From assembly GCA_020024465.1 (NCBI GenBank), contig JAHHTT010000043.1:1-18961 (forward strand): a stretch of DNA of 18,961 nt, given 5' to 3'. Origin of the DNA: Odoribacter sp. GTDB lineage: Bacteria; Bacteroidota; Bacteroidia; Bacteroidales; Marinifilaceae. The notes under the pieces were generated by a model. It was not told the origin of the DNA, made no database searches, and worked only from the letters and a program-made list of their open reading frames with translations. The position numbers were made by a program, and so were the translations under genes. Below, piece after piece: positions 6,841 through 14,501 of the stretch; position 1 is the first letter of the stretch, and each line of letters begins with the position of its first letter.

Positions 6841-7119
6841 ATGGCAAGTATTAAGAGATTGAAGAAAGACATTGACTATTTGACATTTGCTGTGATAGAC
6901 GATTGCTTGAATTGTCTGGCTTATGGAAAAAGTTCCGATGATATCAGTGATATTGTAGAGAATGTTATTAACCAGAGAAATGTGTTGCGCCAGCGGGTAA
7001 ATGCAGGTAAGGCAGTCGCTAAAAGCGAGAGAAAAGAGTATTACAAGGGTGTCTGTAAAGATGTAATGACATCTGTGGATGGTGCTTTTACTCAATTGAG
7101 CGAATTGGTTAAGAAATAA
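6841..7119 (+). CDS. Small conserved-looking cytoplasmic protein of unknown function
   Basis: 92 residues, charged and apparently all helical, with no signal peptide or membrane segment. It begins MASIKRLKKDIDYLTFAVID and ends with a lysine pair after QLSELV. Two cysteines (DDCLNC) sit in the first helix in a CxxC-like spacing, and another lies in GVCKDV. I do not recognise a named family, although proteins of this size and start are common near housekeeping genes of Bacteroidales. It has its own candidate promoter and is closed by a strong terminator at 7152-7183, so it appears to be a single-gene unit. Confidence 0.75.
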   Translation: MASIKRLKKDIDYLTFAVIDDCLNCLAYGKSSDDISDIVENVINQRNVLRQRVNAGKAVAKSERKEYYKGVCKDVMTSVDGAFTQLSELVKK

Positions 7120-7151
7120 ACCTTGTATGATGCGTAAGTGTCATTAATCAT

Positions 7152-7183
7152 AACTGCCTAAACATATTAGGCAGTTTTTTTTT
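7152..7183 (+). terminator. Strong intrinsic terminator
   Basis: Perfect 10-bp stem AACTGCCTAA (7152-7161) / TTAGGCAGTT (7167-7176) with a 5-base loop, then a run of T up to 7183. It closes the gene ending at 7119 and lies only 13 bases before the next start codon. Confidence 0.9.
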
Positions 7184-7196
7184 ATGGTTTGTCTGT

Positions 7197-7904
7197 ATGG
7201 ATTATATTGATATTTCAGGTATTGGGAAAATAAAAATAAGAAGAAGTGCAAATATCAAATATCTGCGTCTCCGTATGGCGCCGGGGAGAGGATTATGGGT
7301 CAGTGTGCCTTATGGCGTGAGTGAGACTCAGGTGAGAAAGTTTATCGTGGATAATAGAGAGTGGATAGAGCAAAGCCGTAAAAGCATGGCTGTATATGAA
7401 AAGGATACAGGAGTGTGTTTGCAGCCGGGCTCTGAAATCAGAACAAAACTGCATGTGCTGAATATAGAGCAGACAGTACAGCCTCAATCGTCTTATAGAT
7501 TGAAGGGAAATGTGATTACGCTGTTTGTGCCTGAAAAAGTGGAGTTTTACCGCATTGAGAAGTTTGTGCGGCAATTTTTGATAGAGATTTACAGAATGGA
7601 AGCAAACCGATATTTGCCTCCCAGAGTGAAATATTTTGCAGAAAAATTCGGTTTTAAGTACGGACGTTTGACATTCAGGGATAATGTATCGAATTGGGGC
7701 AGTTGTTCATTTGAAGATAATATCAGTTTGAACATTAAATTGATGAAATTGCCGGATGAGATCATTGATTATGTTATTCTGCATGAATTGTGTCATACCG
7801 TGGAGAAAAACCATTCGGAAGATTTTTGGAAACTGATGGAGCGTGTGTGTCCCGGATATGTTCATTTGCGCGAAAGACTGAAAAATTATAATACGAGAGT
7901 ATAA
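7197..7904 (+). CDS. YgjP-like (DUF45) zinc metallopeptidase-fold protein
   Basis: 235 residues. The N-terminal part has the beta-rich start of the family (RRSANIKYLRLRMAPGRG, WVSVPYGVS). The C-terminal half carries RLTFRDNVSNWGSCS (about 157-171) and the zinc motif H196-E197-L-C-H200, with H206 in NHSEDFW as the likely third ligand. This is the layout of the YgjP-like metallopeptidase domain (PF01863). The family is often annotated as M48-like metal-dependent hydrolase; its natural substrate is not known to me. It lacks a signal peptide and so is cytoplasmic. No clear promoter lies between the upstream terminator and the start. Confidence 0.88.
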   Translation: MDYIDISGIGKIKIRRSANIKYLRLRMAPGRGLWVSVPYGVSETQVRKFIVDNREWIEQSRKSMAVYEKDTGVCLQPGSEIRTKLHVLNIEQTVQPQSSYRLKGNVITLFVPEKVEFYRIEKFVRQFLIEIYRMEANRYLPPRVKYFAEKFGFKYGRLTFRDNVSNWGSCSFEDNISLNIKLMKLPDEIIDYVILHELCHTVEKNHSEDFWKLMERVCPGYVHLRERLKNYNTRV

Positions 7905-7922
7905 AATCATAAAAGGAAATAG

Positions 7923-7930
7923 TAACTTTG
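7923..7930 (+). promoter_or_regulatory. Candidate -7 box before mrp-tsaE
   Basis: TAACTTTG followed by CAC matches TAnnTTTG and lies 25 bases before the mrp start. No TTTG is found at the expected -33 position. Confidence 0.45.
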
Positions 7931-7955
7931 CACTACGATAAAAAATACAAATATT

Positions 7956-9032
7956 ATGATGCAAGATAAAGTGAAGGAAATCAGGGATACCCTGAGAGGA
8001 GTGAAATACCCCGGTACTTCCAAGAATATTGTTGAATTGGATATGGTGCAAAATATCCGTATTGAAGATGGGAAGATAATGTTCCGCCTTGTCTTTCAAG
8101 ATTTAAAAGATCCTTTTGTAAGTACCGTTACAAAAAAATGCCGTTCTTTATTGGAAAATTATAAGGAGGTGGAAATCGAGACTGTTTTTGTACATGATTT
8201 GGAGCGTCCGCTTTCATTGGAGAAAGTAAAAAATATTATTGCCGTTTCTTCCGGCAAAGGAGGTGTCGGCAAATCAACCGTTGCGTCCAATCTGGCAGTT
8301 GCTTTGGCTAGGCAGGGATATAAAGTGGGGTTAGTGGATGCAGATATTTTCGGACCGTCTGTTCCGAAAATGTTTGGATGTGAAGATGCACATCCTTATT
8401 TGGAAAAAGTGGGAAATCAGGATATGATTGTTCCGGTGGAGAAATATGGCGTAAAAATTCTTTCGATTGGATTTTTCGTTGATCCTGCTTCTGCAACAGT
8501 ATGGAGAGGTCCGATGGCTTCCAATGCATTGAAACAAATGGTTGAACAGGGCTTTTGGGATGAATTGGATTATATGCTGATAGACTTGCCACCGGGAACA
8601 AGCGATATTCATTTGACTCTGGTTCAAACCGTGGCATTGACGGGTGCAATTGTTGTAAGTACACCACAACAGGTGGCATTGGCTGATGCCATTAAGGGAA
8701 TCAATATGTTTGAATCTCCGGGAATTAATGTACCTGTACTCGGTTTAGTGGAGAATATGGCTTGGTTTACACCGGCTGAATTACCGGAAAACAAATACTA
8801 TATCTTCGGAAAAGAAGGAGCCAGGAAGCTGGCAGAAAAAAAGGGACTTCCTTTGTTGGGACAAATTCCGGTGGTGCAGAGCATTTGTGATGGAGGAGAT
8901 GCCGGTAAACCTGTAGCTTTGAATCCGGACAGTATAACCGGAGCTGCTTTTGCCCGTTTGGCAGAAGAGATGGTGAAAGCAATCGAAGAAAATCATGAAG
9001 AGGCCAAACGAGTAAGAATAACAAAGAAATAA
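7956..9032 (+). CDS. mrp: Mrp/ApbC-type P-loop ATPase, iron-sulfur carrier
   Basis: 358 residues. An N-terminal MIP18/DUF59 domain (about 1-85) is followed by the MinD/Mrp ATPase domain. The deviant Walker A motif SGKGGVGKST is at 99-108, and LVDADIFGPSVPKMFG (126-141) and LIDLPPGTSD (208-217) are the next signatures. Mrp/ApbC proteins carry Fe-S clusters to target enzymes in the cytoplasm. At the place where the cluster-binding CxxC normally follows ENM (about 267-285) this protein reads ENMAWFTPAELPENKYYIFG, with no cysteine. tsaE starts 3 bases after the stop, so the two form an operon. ATG at 7956 is followed by a second ATG; either may be used. Confidence 0.93.
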   Translation: MMQDKVKEIRDTLRGVKYPGTSKNIVELDMVQNIRIEDGKIMFRLVFQDLKDPFVSTVTKKCRSLLENYKEVEIETVFVHDLERPLSLEKVKNIIAVSSGKGGVGKSTVASNLAVALARQGYKVGLVDADIFGPSVPKMFGCEDAHPYLEKVGNQDMIVPVEKYGVKILSIGFFVDPASATVWRGPMASNALKQMVEQGFWDELDYMLIDLPPGTSDIHLTLVQTVALTGAIVVSTPQQVALADAIKGINMFESPGINVPVLGLVENMAWFTPAELPENKYYIFGKEGARKLAEKKGLPLLGQIPVVQSICDGGDAGKPVALNPDSITGAAFARLAEEMVKAIEENHEEAKRVRITKK

Positions 9033-9035
9033 TAT

Positions 9036-9452
9036 ATGGAGTGGAGTATTCGCTCTTTAGAAGAGCTCGATGATGTGGCAGACCGTTTTTTAGCGTATGT
9101 CGGCAATCGTAAGATTTTTGCATTATATGGCCCCATGGGGGTCGGCAAGACGACATTTGTCAAAGCAGTCTGCCGCTGTCTGGGCGTTGAAGATGATGTG
9201 AGTTCCCCGACTTTTGCAATTGTCAATGAATATGTGACAAATGCCGGAGAGTCCCTTTATCATTTTGATTTTTACCGGGTAAATTCAATAGAAGAAGCGA
9301 TGGACTTCGGATATGAAGAATATTTTTATGGAGGCTGCCGTTGTTTTATCGAGTGGCCTGAAAAAATAGATGAATTGTTGCCGGAAGATATTGTAAACTG
9401 TGTTTTCTCGGAAAATCCGGATGGAAGCCGTATTTTGAGAGTGAATTTGTAA
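9036..9452 (+). CDS. tsaE: TsaE, ATPase of the tRNA t6A37 modification complex
   Basis: 138 residues, the normal length. Walker A is YGPMGVGKTTFVKA (G32-T40), followed by SSPTF (56-60), HFDFYR (76-81) and FIEWPEK (104-110), all typical for TsaE. It works with TsaB and TsaD to place threonylcarbamoyl on A37 of tRNAs that read ANN codons. The gene follows mrp with a 3-base gap. Confidence 0.95.
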   Translation: MEWSIRSLEELDDVADRFLAYVGNRKIFALYGPMGVGKTTFVKAVCRCLGVEDDVSSPTFAIVNEYVTNAGESLYHFDFYRVNSIEEAMDFGYEEYFYGGCRCFIEWPEKIDELLPEDIVNCVFSENPDGSRILRVNL

Positions 9453-9558
9453 CCGGATGCGTGAATGGTTTTCTTTATTAATTTGATGGAAAAAATGATC
9501 TGTCTGCTGATAAATCGGAGATAAATGCGTATATTTGTATTATGGAAATATCGTATTG
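9453..9558. promoter_or_regulatory. Spacer after tsaE with a candidate -7 box
   Basis: No gene. TATATTTG at 9530-9537 matches TAnnTTTG and lies 21 bases before the relic start codon at 9559, suggesting that the relic was once transcribed from here. Confidence 0.35.
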
Positions 9559-9705
9559 ATGCCACCGCTTCCTCTAACTGAACGTAAATTAATCCTCGAA
9601 TCATTAGTTGCTTCTTTTCGTATAGAGGGGATGAATATTTCAAATTCACGGGTGTAGGCGATCTATGATCGGGTGAAGGAAAAACTCAAAAAATGGAGCT
9701 GGTGA
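9559..9705 (+). pseudogene. Relic of a VbhA/Fic-type antitoxin with an in-frame stop
   Basis: From ATG 9559 the frame reads MPPLPLTERKLILESLVASF, then RIEGMNISNSRV, a TAG stop (9655-9657), and resumes AIYDRVKEKLKKWSW up to TGA at 9703. The segment SFRIEG fits the (S/T)xxxE(G/N) motif of the inhibitory helix that blocks Fic AMP-transferases, and the start and end resemble the short antitoxins of the VbhA family found beside Fic genes in Bacteroidales. No Fic toxin gene (HPFxxGNGR) is in the window. A single base change would restore 48 codons. The family match is from memory of the motif, so it is probable and not certain. Confidence 0.5.
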
Positions 9706-9728
9706 TTCTTTCCATGAGTTTGTAATTT
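9682..9728 (+). terminator. Weak terminator-like hairpin after the antitoxin relic
   Basis: AAACTCA (9682-9688) and TGGA (9694-9697) pair with TCCATGAGTTT (9711-9721), leaving a 5-base A bulge; a T-rich run follows. Confidence 0.3.
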
Positions 9729-9729
9729 T

Positions 9730-9923
9730 TTCACTTACATGCTGTACGGCAATAACATATTCTTTGAAATCAATTCTTTCATAATCCTTTGATCACTTAT
9801 ACTGAAATGCATTTCTTTGAGACACAAATGTAAGAATAATTTTATAATGATGTTTTTTGAATTGAATGTTGTATATTTGATTAATTTGCAGTTATTTTGT
9901 ATTAATTGTTCGATTGCTATATT
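9730..9923. promoter_or_regulatory. AT-rich leader of the glycosyltransferase operon
   Basis: No gene seen. TATATTTG at 9872-9879 matches the -7 consensus and TTATTTTG at 9892-9899 is one base off. Neither has a TTTG box at the proper distance, so the promoter is uncertain. Confidence 0.35.
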
Positions 9924-12914
9924 ATGAAAGAGAAAAAATCACAAGAGCAAACATGGCGGATTATTTATTTTGAGGGAGGATCCAATGGTAAAAAATTCAA
10001 TCAAAATGACTTTATAAAATGCTTTGCGGACATTTCTGAAGATATTGTTATTTTAGCGGATAAAAATCGGGTTTCAGAAAGTGTGATTAATAAATTTCGG
10101 TACGAATATTTTCAGCAGATATGTTCCGACACAAGTATAGCTTATCTTGCCGGAGGTAGACAAAAATTGAGTTTGGATATATTTAGCAATCAGTGGTGTG
10201 TCAATCATGAAATCACCCATTCCCCTTTGCTGATGGGACGGAAGGAAATTTTTTTGAAGGCATATGGAGGGTGGGATCTAGGACAGCACCCATTAGTGAG
10301 TGTCGGATATAGTTTGCAGAAAGTTGGAGGTTTACGTTTTGTGCGCTTGATTGGCAATGTTAACGAAAATGGCAGAGTGGGAGGGAATAAGTGGCAGTTG
10401 TGGAGAAATTACACATGGAAAATCCCCGGACAATATTTGTTTTCAGGGATGTTTTTCCGTCATTTATTTTCGAAAGACGATCAGGTGTACCGAGATATGC
10501 TGTTTCGCATGTTATTGATACTTTTTGCTTGTTTCACATTTATATTTATGCCTTATATCAGTAAAGATTATGGGGTGACAGGAGATGAGTTTGTGGATCA
10601 CCGGCATGCCGGATATGTGTTGGATTATTTTACGAAAGGAGATCGGGCGGCTTTGAACCAGCCGCAAACGACATTGCATTTGTACGGTAATGTTGTACAA
10701 GTGATCACTGCAGCAATTTGCCGTTGGTTCGATGTGGAAAATTATTATGAGTTACGACATTTTTTTGGAGGGATAATCGGAGCGATTGGTGTGCTTGCCG
10801 TTGGATTGTTGGGACTTCGCTGGGGAGGGGGCTTATGTGGATTATTCTCGATTTTGCTGATGTTTTTTATCCCCCGTTTTTTTGGGCATAGTATGAATAA
10901 TTTGAAAGATGTGCCTTTTGCTGTGGGGTATGTATTATCTCTTTTTTATACAATACGTCTATTCGATTATTTTCCTGTTGTGAAGGTCCGTCACATATTG
11001 GGATTGATAGTGGGAATAGCGTTAGCCTTGGGTACACGTTCAGGTGGATTGATACTTTATCCGATGCTTCTTATGTATGCCGGACTGTTTTATATTACAG
11101 AAAGCGGAGGGGTCCGAGAATTCTATAAATTAAATAAGCATAGGGTAACGGCAGGAAATATTTTACAATTGGTATTATTGGTTATAATTGCCAGTTATTT
11201 GCTTGGAATATCGTTGTGGCCATTTGCTTTAGCAGATCCTTTACGGAATGTGATTTATTCGTTGACAAAGTTTACCAATTACAGTATCGGTTTACGAACT
11301 ATTTTTGACGGAGAGCAGATGATGTCCAATATGTTGCCTTGGCAGTATGCTCCGAAATTTATATGTATAGGAATGCCAATAGTGATGCTTATAGGTTTAG
11401 GAGGATATTTTTTCTACATGACTTTTCGAAAAAAAGAGTTTTCATTAATTACTTTTTTCCTGCTTTTTGCAGCAGTATTTCCTGTATTCTGGGTGATTTA
11501 TCAAAACTCCAATTTGTATGGAGGTATTCGGCATCTATTGTTTGTTATTCCTCCTATGGTAGTATTAAGCGGACGTTTTTGGAGTGAAATGGTTCATTGG
11601 ATGCAGGGATATGGTAAAGTTTTGACTATTAGTGTTTTTTTAGGCTTACTGAGCTTGCCGGCTTTGCATATGGTAAGAAATCATCCGAATGAATATGTTT
11701 ATTTCAATGAATTCAAAGGCGGTTTGGACGGTGCTTATGGATATTATGAAACAGATTATTATTTTAATTCATTGAAAGAATCTGCAGAATGGTTTAGGAA
11801 ACATATATTACCGGAACTACCGAAAGACCGAAAGACAATAATTACAACCCAGGCAGCGACTCAGATGTCCTATTATTTTAGGAATGATACCAATATCCGG
11901 GTGGTGTACAGCCGTTATTATGAAAAGTACAGTAAGGATTGGGATTATGCAATATTCGGTAATGTTTATATTGGAGAGGAACAACTCAGACACAGGCTTT
12001 TCCCTTTGCAGGATGCATTATTTACACCTGAAGTTGACGGATATCCGATGTCTTTTGTTGCCAAACGTGACAGTAAAGTGGATTTAGAAGGGTTTAATTT
12101 GGAAAAAGAGCATAGATATACAGAGGCAGTCAAAAAGTTTGAGGAATATATAGCAAGCCATCCGAATAATGAGGAAGTATGGTCAAGAATGGGAAAATTA
12201 TATTATGTGAAAGGTGATTTGAATAAGGCAAAGATTGCTTTGGAAAAAGCTTTACTTTTACATCCCGGATTAAATGAAGCATTATATGTTTCGGCTCTAC
12301 TTTATATCGATTTGAAAGATTATCCCAAAGCATTAAAGTTGGCAGACTGCATGCTAGCAGAAAATAAATTGTCTGCTGATGGTTGGTATTTGCGAGCATC
12401 GGTATTTTATGAACAAAAGAAGTATCAGGAATCCATTCAGGCATTAAACCGTTTATTGTCTGTCCGTCCGAAATATGATAAAGCCCATGTATTGGCAGGA
12501 GATATTTTTAGAGATACCGGAAATTTCGGCAAAGCATTCCAATTGTATGAAATTGCTGCAAAAGAGGGTAAATCAGCATCTTCTTATGTGAAAATGGCAG
12601 ATATGTTAGCAAGACAGAAAGAATATTCAAAGGCCCATACAATTTTAGAACAATTGATAAAAGTACGGCCGTCCTATTATCCGATTTATAAAGTGAAATG
12701 CAGAATGGCATTGCAGGATGGCAATATGAAGGATGCTCGAGAATATTTGGCAAAAATGAATGAAATTAATGATGATTCGGAGTTGTATGTATTGCGGTGT
12801 CTGTATTATCAAAACCTAAATGATACAAAGAAAGCAGACTTGATGTTGGATAGTGCATTAAAAGTAGATGGTGGCAATGTGGAAGCATTGAGATTAAAAC
12901 AAAAAAAGAATTAG
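9924..12914 (+). CDS. Multidomain membrane glycosyltransferase: GT-A-like N-terminus, PMT/ArnT-like GT-C core, TPR tail
   Basis: 996 residues from ATG 9924; an in-frame TTG at 9906 is less likely. Residues about 10-165 are soluble and recall the acceptor half of a degenerate GT2 enzyme (EDIVILADKNR, then ITHSPLLMGRKEIFLKAYGG). Residues about 190-585 hold ten or more membrane helices. The first outside loop has VTGDEFVDHRH, the acidic catalytic-loop pattern of PMT/ArnT (GT39) proteins, and a later loop has SNLYGGIRHLLFVIPP. Residues about 715-985 form roughly eight TPR repeats. GT-C enzymes of this type move a sugar from a polyprenyl-phosphate donor to a protein or lipid outside the cytoplasmic membrane. 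The adjacent GT2 gene would supply the donor. The acceptor is unknown. Confidence 0.82.
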   Translation: MKEKKSQEQTWRIIYFEGGSNGKKFNQNDFIKCFADISEDIVILADKNRVSESVINKFRYEYFQQICSDTSIAYLAGGRQKLSLDIFSNQWCVNHEITHSPLLMGRKEIFLKAYGGWDLGQHPLVSVGYSLQKVGGLRFVRLIGNVNENGRVGGNKWQLWRNYTWKIPGQYLFSGMFFRHLFSKDDQVYRDMLFRMLLILFACFTFIFMPYISKDYGVTGDEFVDHRHAGYVLDYFTKGDRAALNQPQTTLHLYGNVVQVITAAICRWFDVENYYELRHFFGGIIGAIGVLAVGLLGLRWGGGLCGLFSILLMFFIPRFFGHSMNNLKDVPFAVGYVLSLFYTIRLFDYFPVVKVRHILGLIVGIALALGTRSGGLILYPMLLMYAGLFYITESGGVREFYKLNKHRVTAGNILQLVLLVIIASYLLGISLWPFALADPLRNVIYSLTKFTNYSIGLRTIFDGEQMMSNMLPWQYAPKFICIGMPIVMLIGLGGYFFYMTFRKKEFSLITFFLLFAAVFPVFWVIYQNSNLYGGIRHLLFVIPPMVVLSGRFWSEMVHWMQGYGKVLTISVFLGLLSLPALHMVRNHPNEYVYFNEFKGGLDGAYGYYETDYYFNSLKESAEWFRKHILPELPKDRKTIITTQAATQMSYYFRNDTNIRVVYSRYYEKYSKDWDYAIFGNVYIGEEQLRHRLFPLQDALFTPEVDGYPMSFVAKRDSKVDLEGFNLEKEHRYTEAVKKFEEYIASHPNNEEVWSRMGKLYYVKGDLNKAKIALEKALLLHPGLNEALYVSALLYIDLKDYPKALKLADCMLAENKLSADGWYLRASVFYEQKKYQESIQALNRLLSVRPKYDKAHVLAGDIFRDTGNFGKAFQLYEIAAKEGKSASSYVKMADMLARQKEYSKAHTILEQLIKVRPSYYPIYKVKCRMALQDGNMKDAREYLAKMNEINDDSELYVLRCLYYQNLNDTKKADLMLDSALKVDGGNVEALRLKQKKN

Positions 12915-12927
12915 AATATCTGTTTGG

Positions 12928-13656
12928 ATGAGAGCTTGTATTGTAATTCCCTGTTATAATGAGGCCGATCGTTTGAAAAAAGCTGAATTTATGGCATTTC
13001 TTTGTCAGACAGAGGATGTAGATTTGTGTTTTGTAAATGATGGAAGCAAAGATAATAGCGAAGAGGTGTTAAGAAATCTGGTCGCGGTTATGCCTAAGCG
13101 GATGGATTTAGTGAGCTATCCGGATAATAAAGGAAAAGCAGAAGCCGTGCGTCGGGGTATGCTTCATGTTGCCGGCTTAAATGCTTATGAAGCAATTGCT
13201 TTTGCTGATGCAGATTTGGCAACTCCATTAAAAGAGATAAAACGACTTATTGATATTTTTATTCTTGAGAATCATGTGATTATGGTGATGGGTTCACGTA
13301 TTGAGAGAATGGGAATTGTAATACAGCGTAAACTTTATCGTCATTTTACGGGGCGAATTTTTGCCGGAGTAGTGCAACTGATGTTTCGTTTAAATGCTTA
13401 TGATACCCAATGTGGAGCTAAAGTTTTTGCTGCTAATATCGTTCAAGAGGCATTTGCCGAACCGTTTTTATCGCATTGGTTGTTTGATATTGAGATTTTA
13501 CTCCGATTACGTAACAATTATCCTGATTATAACAGTATTATCTATGAAATACCACTAAATGTTTGGGTGGAACAGGGAAACAGTAAAATCCGTTTTTCCC
13601 ATTTGTTGAAAATGCCCATGCAATTAGTTAAGATTTACTTTGAATATAGGAAATAA
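12928..13656 (+). CDS. Alg5/DPM-like GT2 polyprenyl-phosphate glycosyltransferase
   Basis: 242 residues of a GT-A fold, beginning at once with the nucleotide-sugar site: CIVIPCYNEADRL, then LCFVNDGSKDNS (D38) and NKGKAEAVRRGM. The metal-binding motif is DADLATP (D94-x-D96), followed by GSRIE, DTQCGAKVF (159-167) and a final WVEQGNSKIRF. This is the pattern of dolichyl-phosphate beta-glucosyltransferase (Alg5) and its bacterial relatives. It has no membrane helix of its own and would work on the inner face of the membrane. The gene begins 13 bases after the GT-C gene. The most likely product is a polyprenyl-phosphate hexose used by that enzyme; which hexose cannot be told. Confidence 0.85.
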   Translation: MRACIVIPCYNEADRLKKAEFMAFLCQTEDVDLCFVNDGSKDNSEEVLRNLVAVMPKRMDLVSYPDNKGKAEAVRRGMLHVAGLNAYEAIAFADADLATPLKEIKRLIDIFILENHVIMVMGSRIERMGIVIQRKLYRHFTGRIFAGVVQLMFRLNAYDTQCGAKVFAANIVQEAFAEPFLSHWLFDIEILLRLRNNYPDYNSIIYEIPLNVWVEQGNSKIRFSHLLKMPMQLVKIYFEYRK

Positions 13657-13704
13657 ATGTGTGATAGAAGTTTAGGAACAATGACTTTTATAGTAAAAAA
13701 ACTA

Positions 13705-13745
13705 AAAACTCCGAAATTCTTGAAAAGTAAGTGTTTCGGAGTTTT
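13705..13745 (+). terminator. Terminator hairpin after the glycosyltransferase operon
   Basis: Perfect 12-bp stem AAAACTCCGAAA (13705-13716) / TTTCGGAGTTTT (13734-13745) with a 17-base loop; A-rich before, T at the end of the right arm, so it may act on both strands. Confidence 0.65.
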
Positions 13746-13748
13746 GAA

Positions 13749-13760
13749 GGTGGTACCACC
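13749..13760. repeat. 12-base perfect palindrome, tRNA-end-like context
   Basis: GGTGGTACCACC is its own reverse complement and is followed by AGGAATCG. On the minus strand this reads CGATTCCTGGTGGTACCA, like the T-arm and CCA end of a tRNA gene, but no cloverleaf can be built. It could be a relic of an integration site. Confidence 0.3.
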
Positions 13761-14392
13761 AGGAATCGTAATCTAACGATAAGTGGCTGAATATCTTTGA
13801 TGTATCCTTTAGCTAAAGAAGTAATCTCCCGCTATTGCTCCACCAGATTATTGCAATATTTTGCAGTGTCTTGCGGAGTCGATTTCCTATTATAGGACAA
13901 AGATAACGCTTTATTTTGAAATACAAGCAGATGCCTTGTGTTTTTGCTTCACCAGCAATTTTTCAGATTGCCTCAATCTAATAACACGATGATTATTAGA
14001 TTGAGGCATATTAATATGTATATGTACGGAACGAATAATTATTGAAAATGGCATAGTGAATATCCCAAATGTAATGTTTGGATATCTGAAATGGAGTTTT
14101 TGGGGTGATATTCCCGATACTCCGATTCGTCATCAAAGTTATATATAAGAGTGGAATACTAAATACCTCAATCTCCCAACGATTCAATATAGCTTCGGGC
14201 AAATTTATACAATCTTGAAGTAGTTATTGCCTTTGCGTTTAGGCTGAATATTTATGAGGCAAATAGGATAAGACAAAATGCATTGGAGATTGTTAACCTA
14301 TAAAAAGGGATAGGTTATCTATTGTTACTTCAGAATCGTATCAACTAATATTGTATGTGACTTATAGAACTTATTGGGAACGATATTTGGGT
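13761..14392. other. Gene-poor stretch with decayed-looking fragments
   Basis: No recognisable gene. Short open pieces remain: a minus-strand frame over about 13750-13830 reading EITSLAKGYIKDIQPLIVRL, and a plus-strand frame at 14193-14303 reading NLYNLEVVIAFAFRLNIYEA. Neither matches a family I know. Hairpins occur at 13969-14008 and 14294-14317 (TAACCTA/TAGGTTA). The stretch probably marks the left junction of the accessory segment that follows. Confidence 0.4.
13969..14008. terminator. Perfect 16-bp hairpin, possible bidirectional terminator
   Basis: TGCCTCAATCTAATAA (13969-13984) pairs fully with 13993-14008 around an 8-base loop. It is flanked by T-rich and A/T-rich sequence without a long T run. 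No gene ends close by, so its role is unclear. Confidence 0.45.
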
Positions 14393-14453
14393 ATTTGAGA
14401 ACAAAATATCTACTTTTTTTGCAATAAAATATGATTTCGAGAACAAAATATTT
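14393..14453 (+). repeat. Two direct repeats upstream of the AAA+ ATPase gene
   Basis: GAGAACAAAATA occurs at 14397-14408 and again at 14439-14450, 42 bases apart (four helix turns), in the larger context ATTTGAG... and ATTTCGAG.... The second copy abuts the -33 box at 14451. This is a typical place for a regulator-binding site. Confidence 0.5.
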
Positions 14454-14482
14454 GAATAATAGGTTCTAAATATGTATTTTTG
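14451..14482 (+). promoter_or_regulatory. Promoter of the ietAS-like operon
   Basis: TTTG (14451-14454), a 20-base spacer and TATTTTTG (14475-14482) match the Bacteroidetes promoter consensus at both boxes. Transcription would begin near 14489, about 13 bases before the start codon at 14502. Confidence 0.65.
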
Positions 14483-14501
14483 CTGAAAAAATATATTGCC
14501 C

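Noticed and set aside
9906..9923. Upstream TTG start for the GT-C glycosyltransferase
   Set aside because: An ATG follows six codons later at 9924 with a usual lysine-rich N-terminus; the TTG extension adds nothing recognisable.
13749..13830. A tRNA gene on the minus strand
   Set aside because: Only a T-arm/acceptor-like 18-base piece is present; no anticodon arm or D-arm can be drawn and the T-loop carries an extra base.
14011..14202. Minus-strand 63-residue open frame in the stretch before the ATPase gene
   Set aside because: No family pattern, no promoter or ribosome site, and the surroundings are full of stops in all frames; probably chance in AT-rich DNA.
14393..14453. CRISPR-like repeat
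   Set aside because: Only two 12-base copies, no further units and no cas genes; an operator is the better reading.
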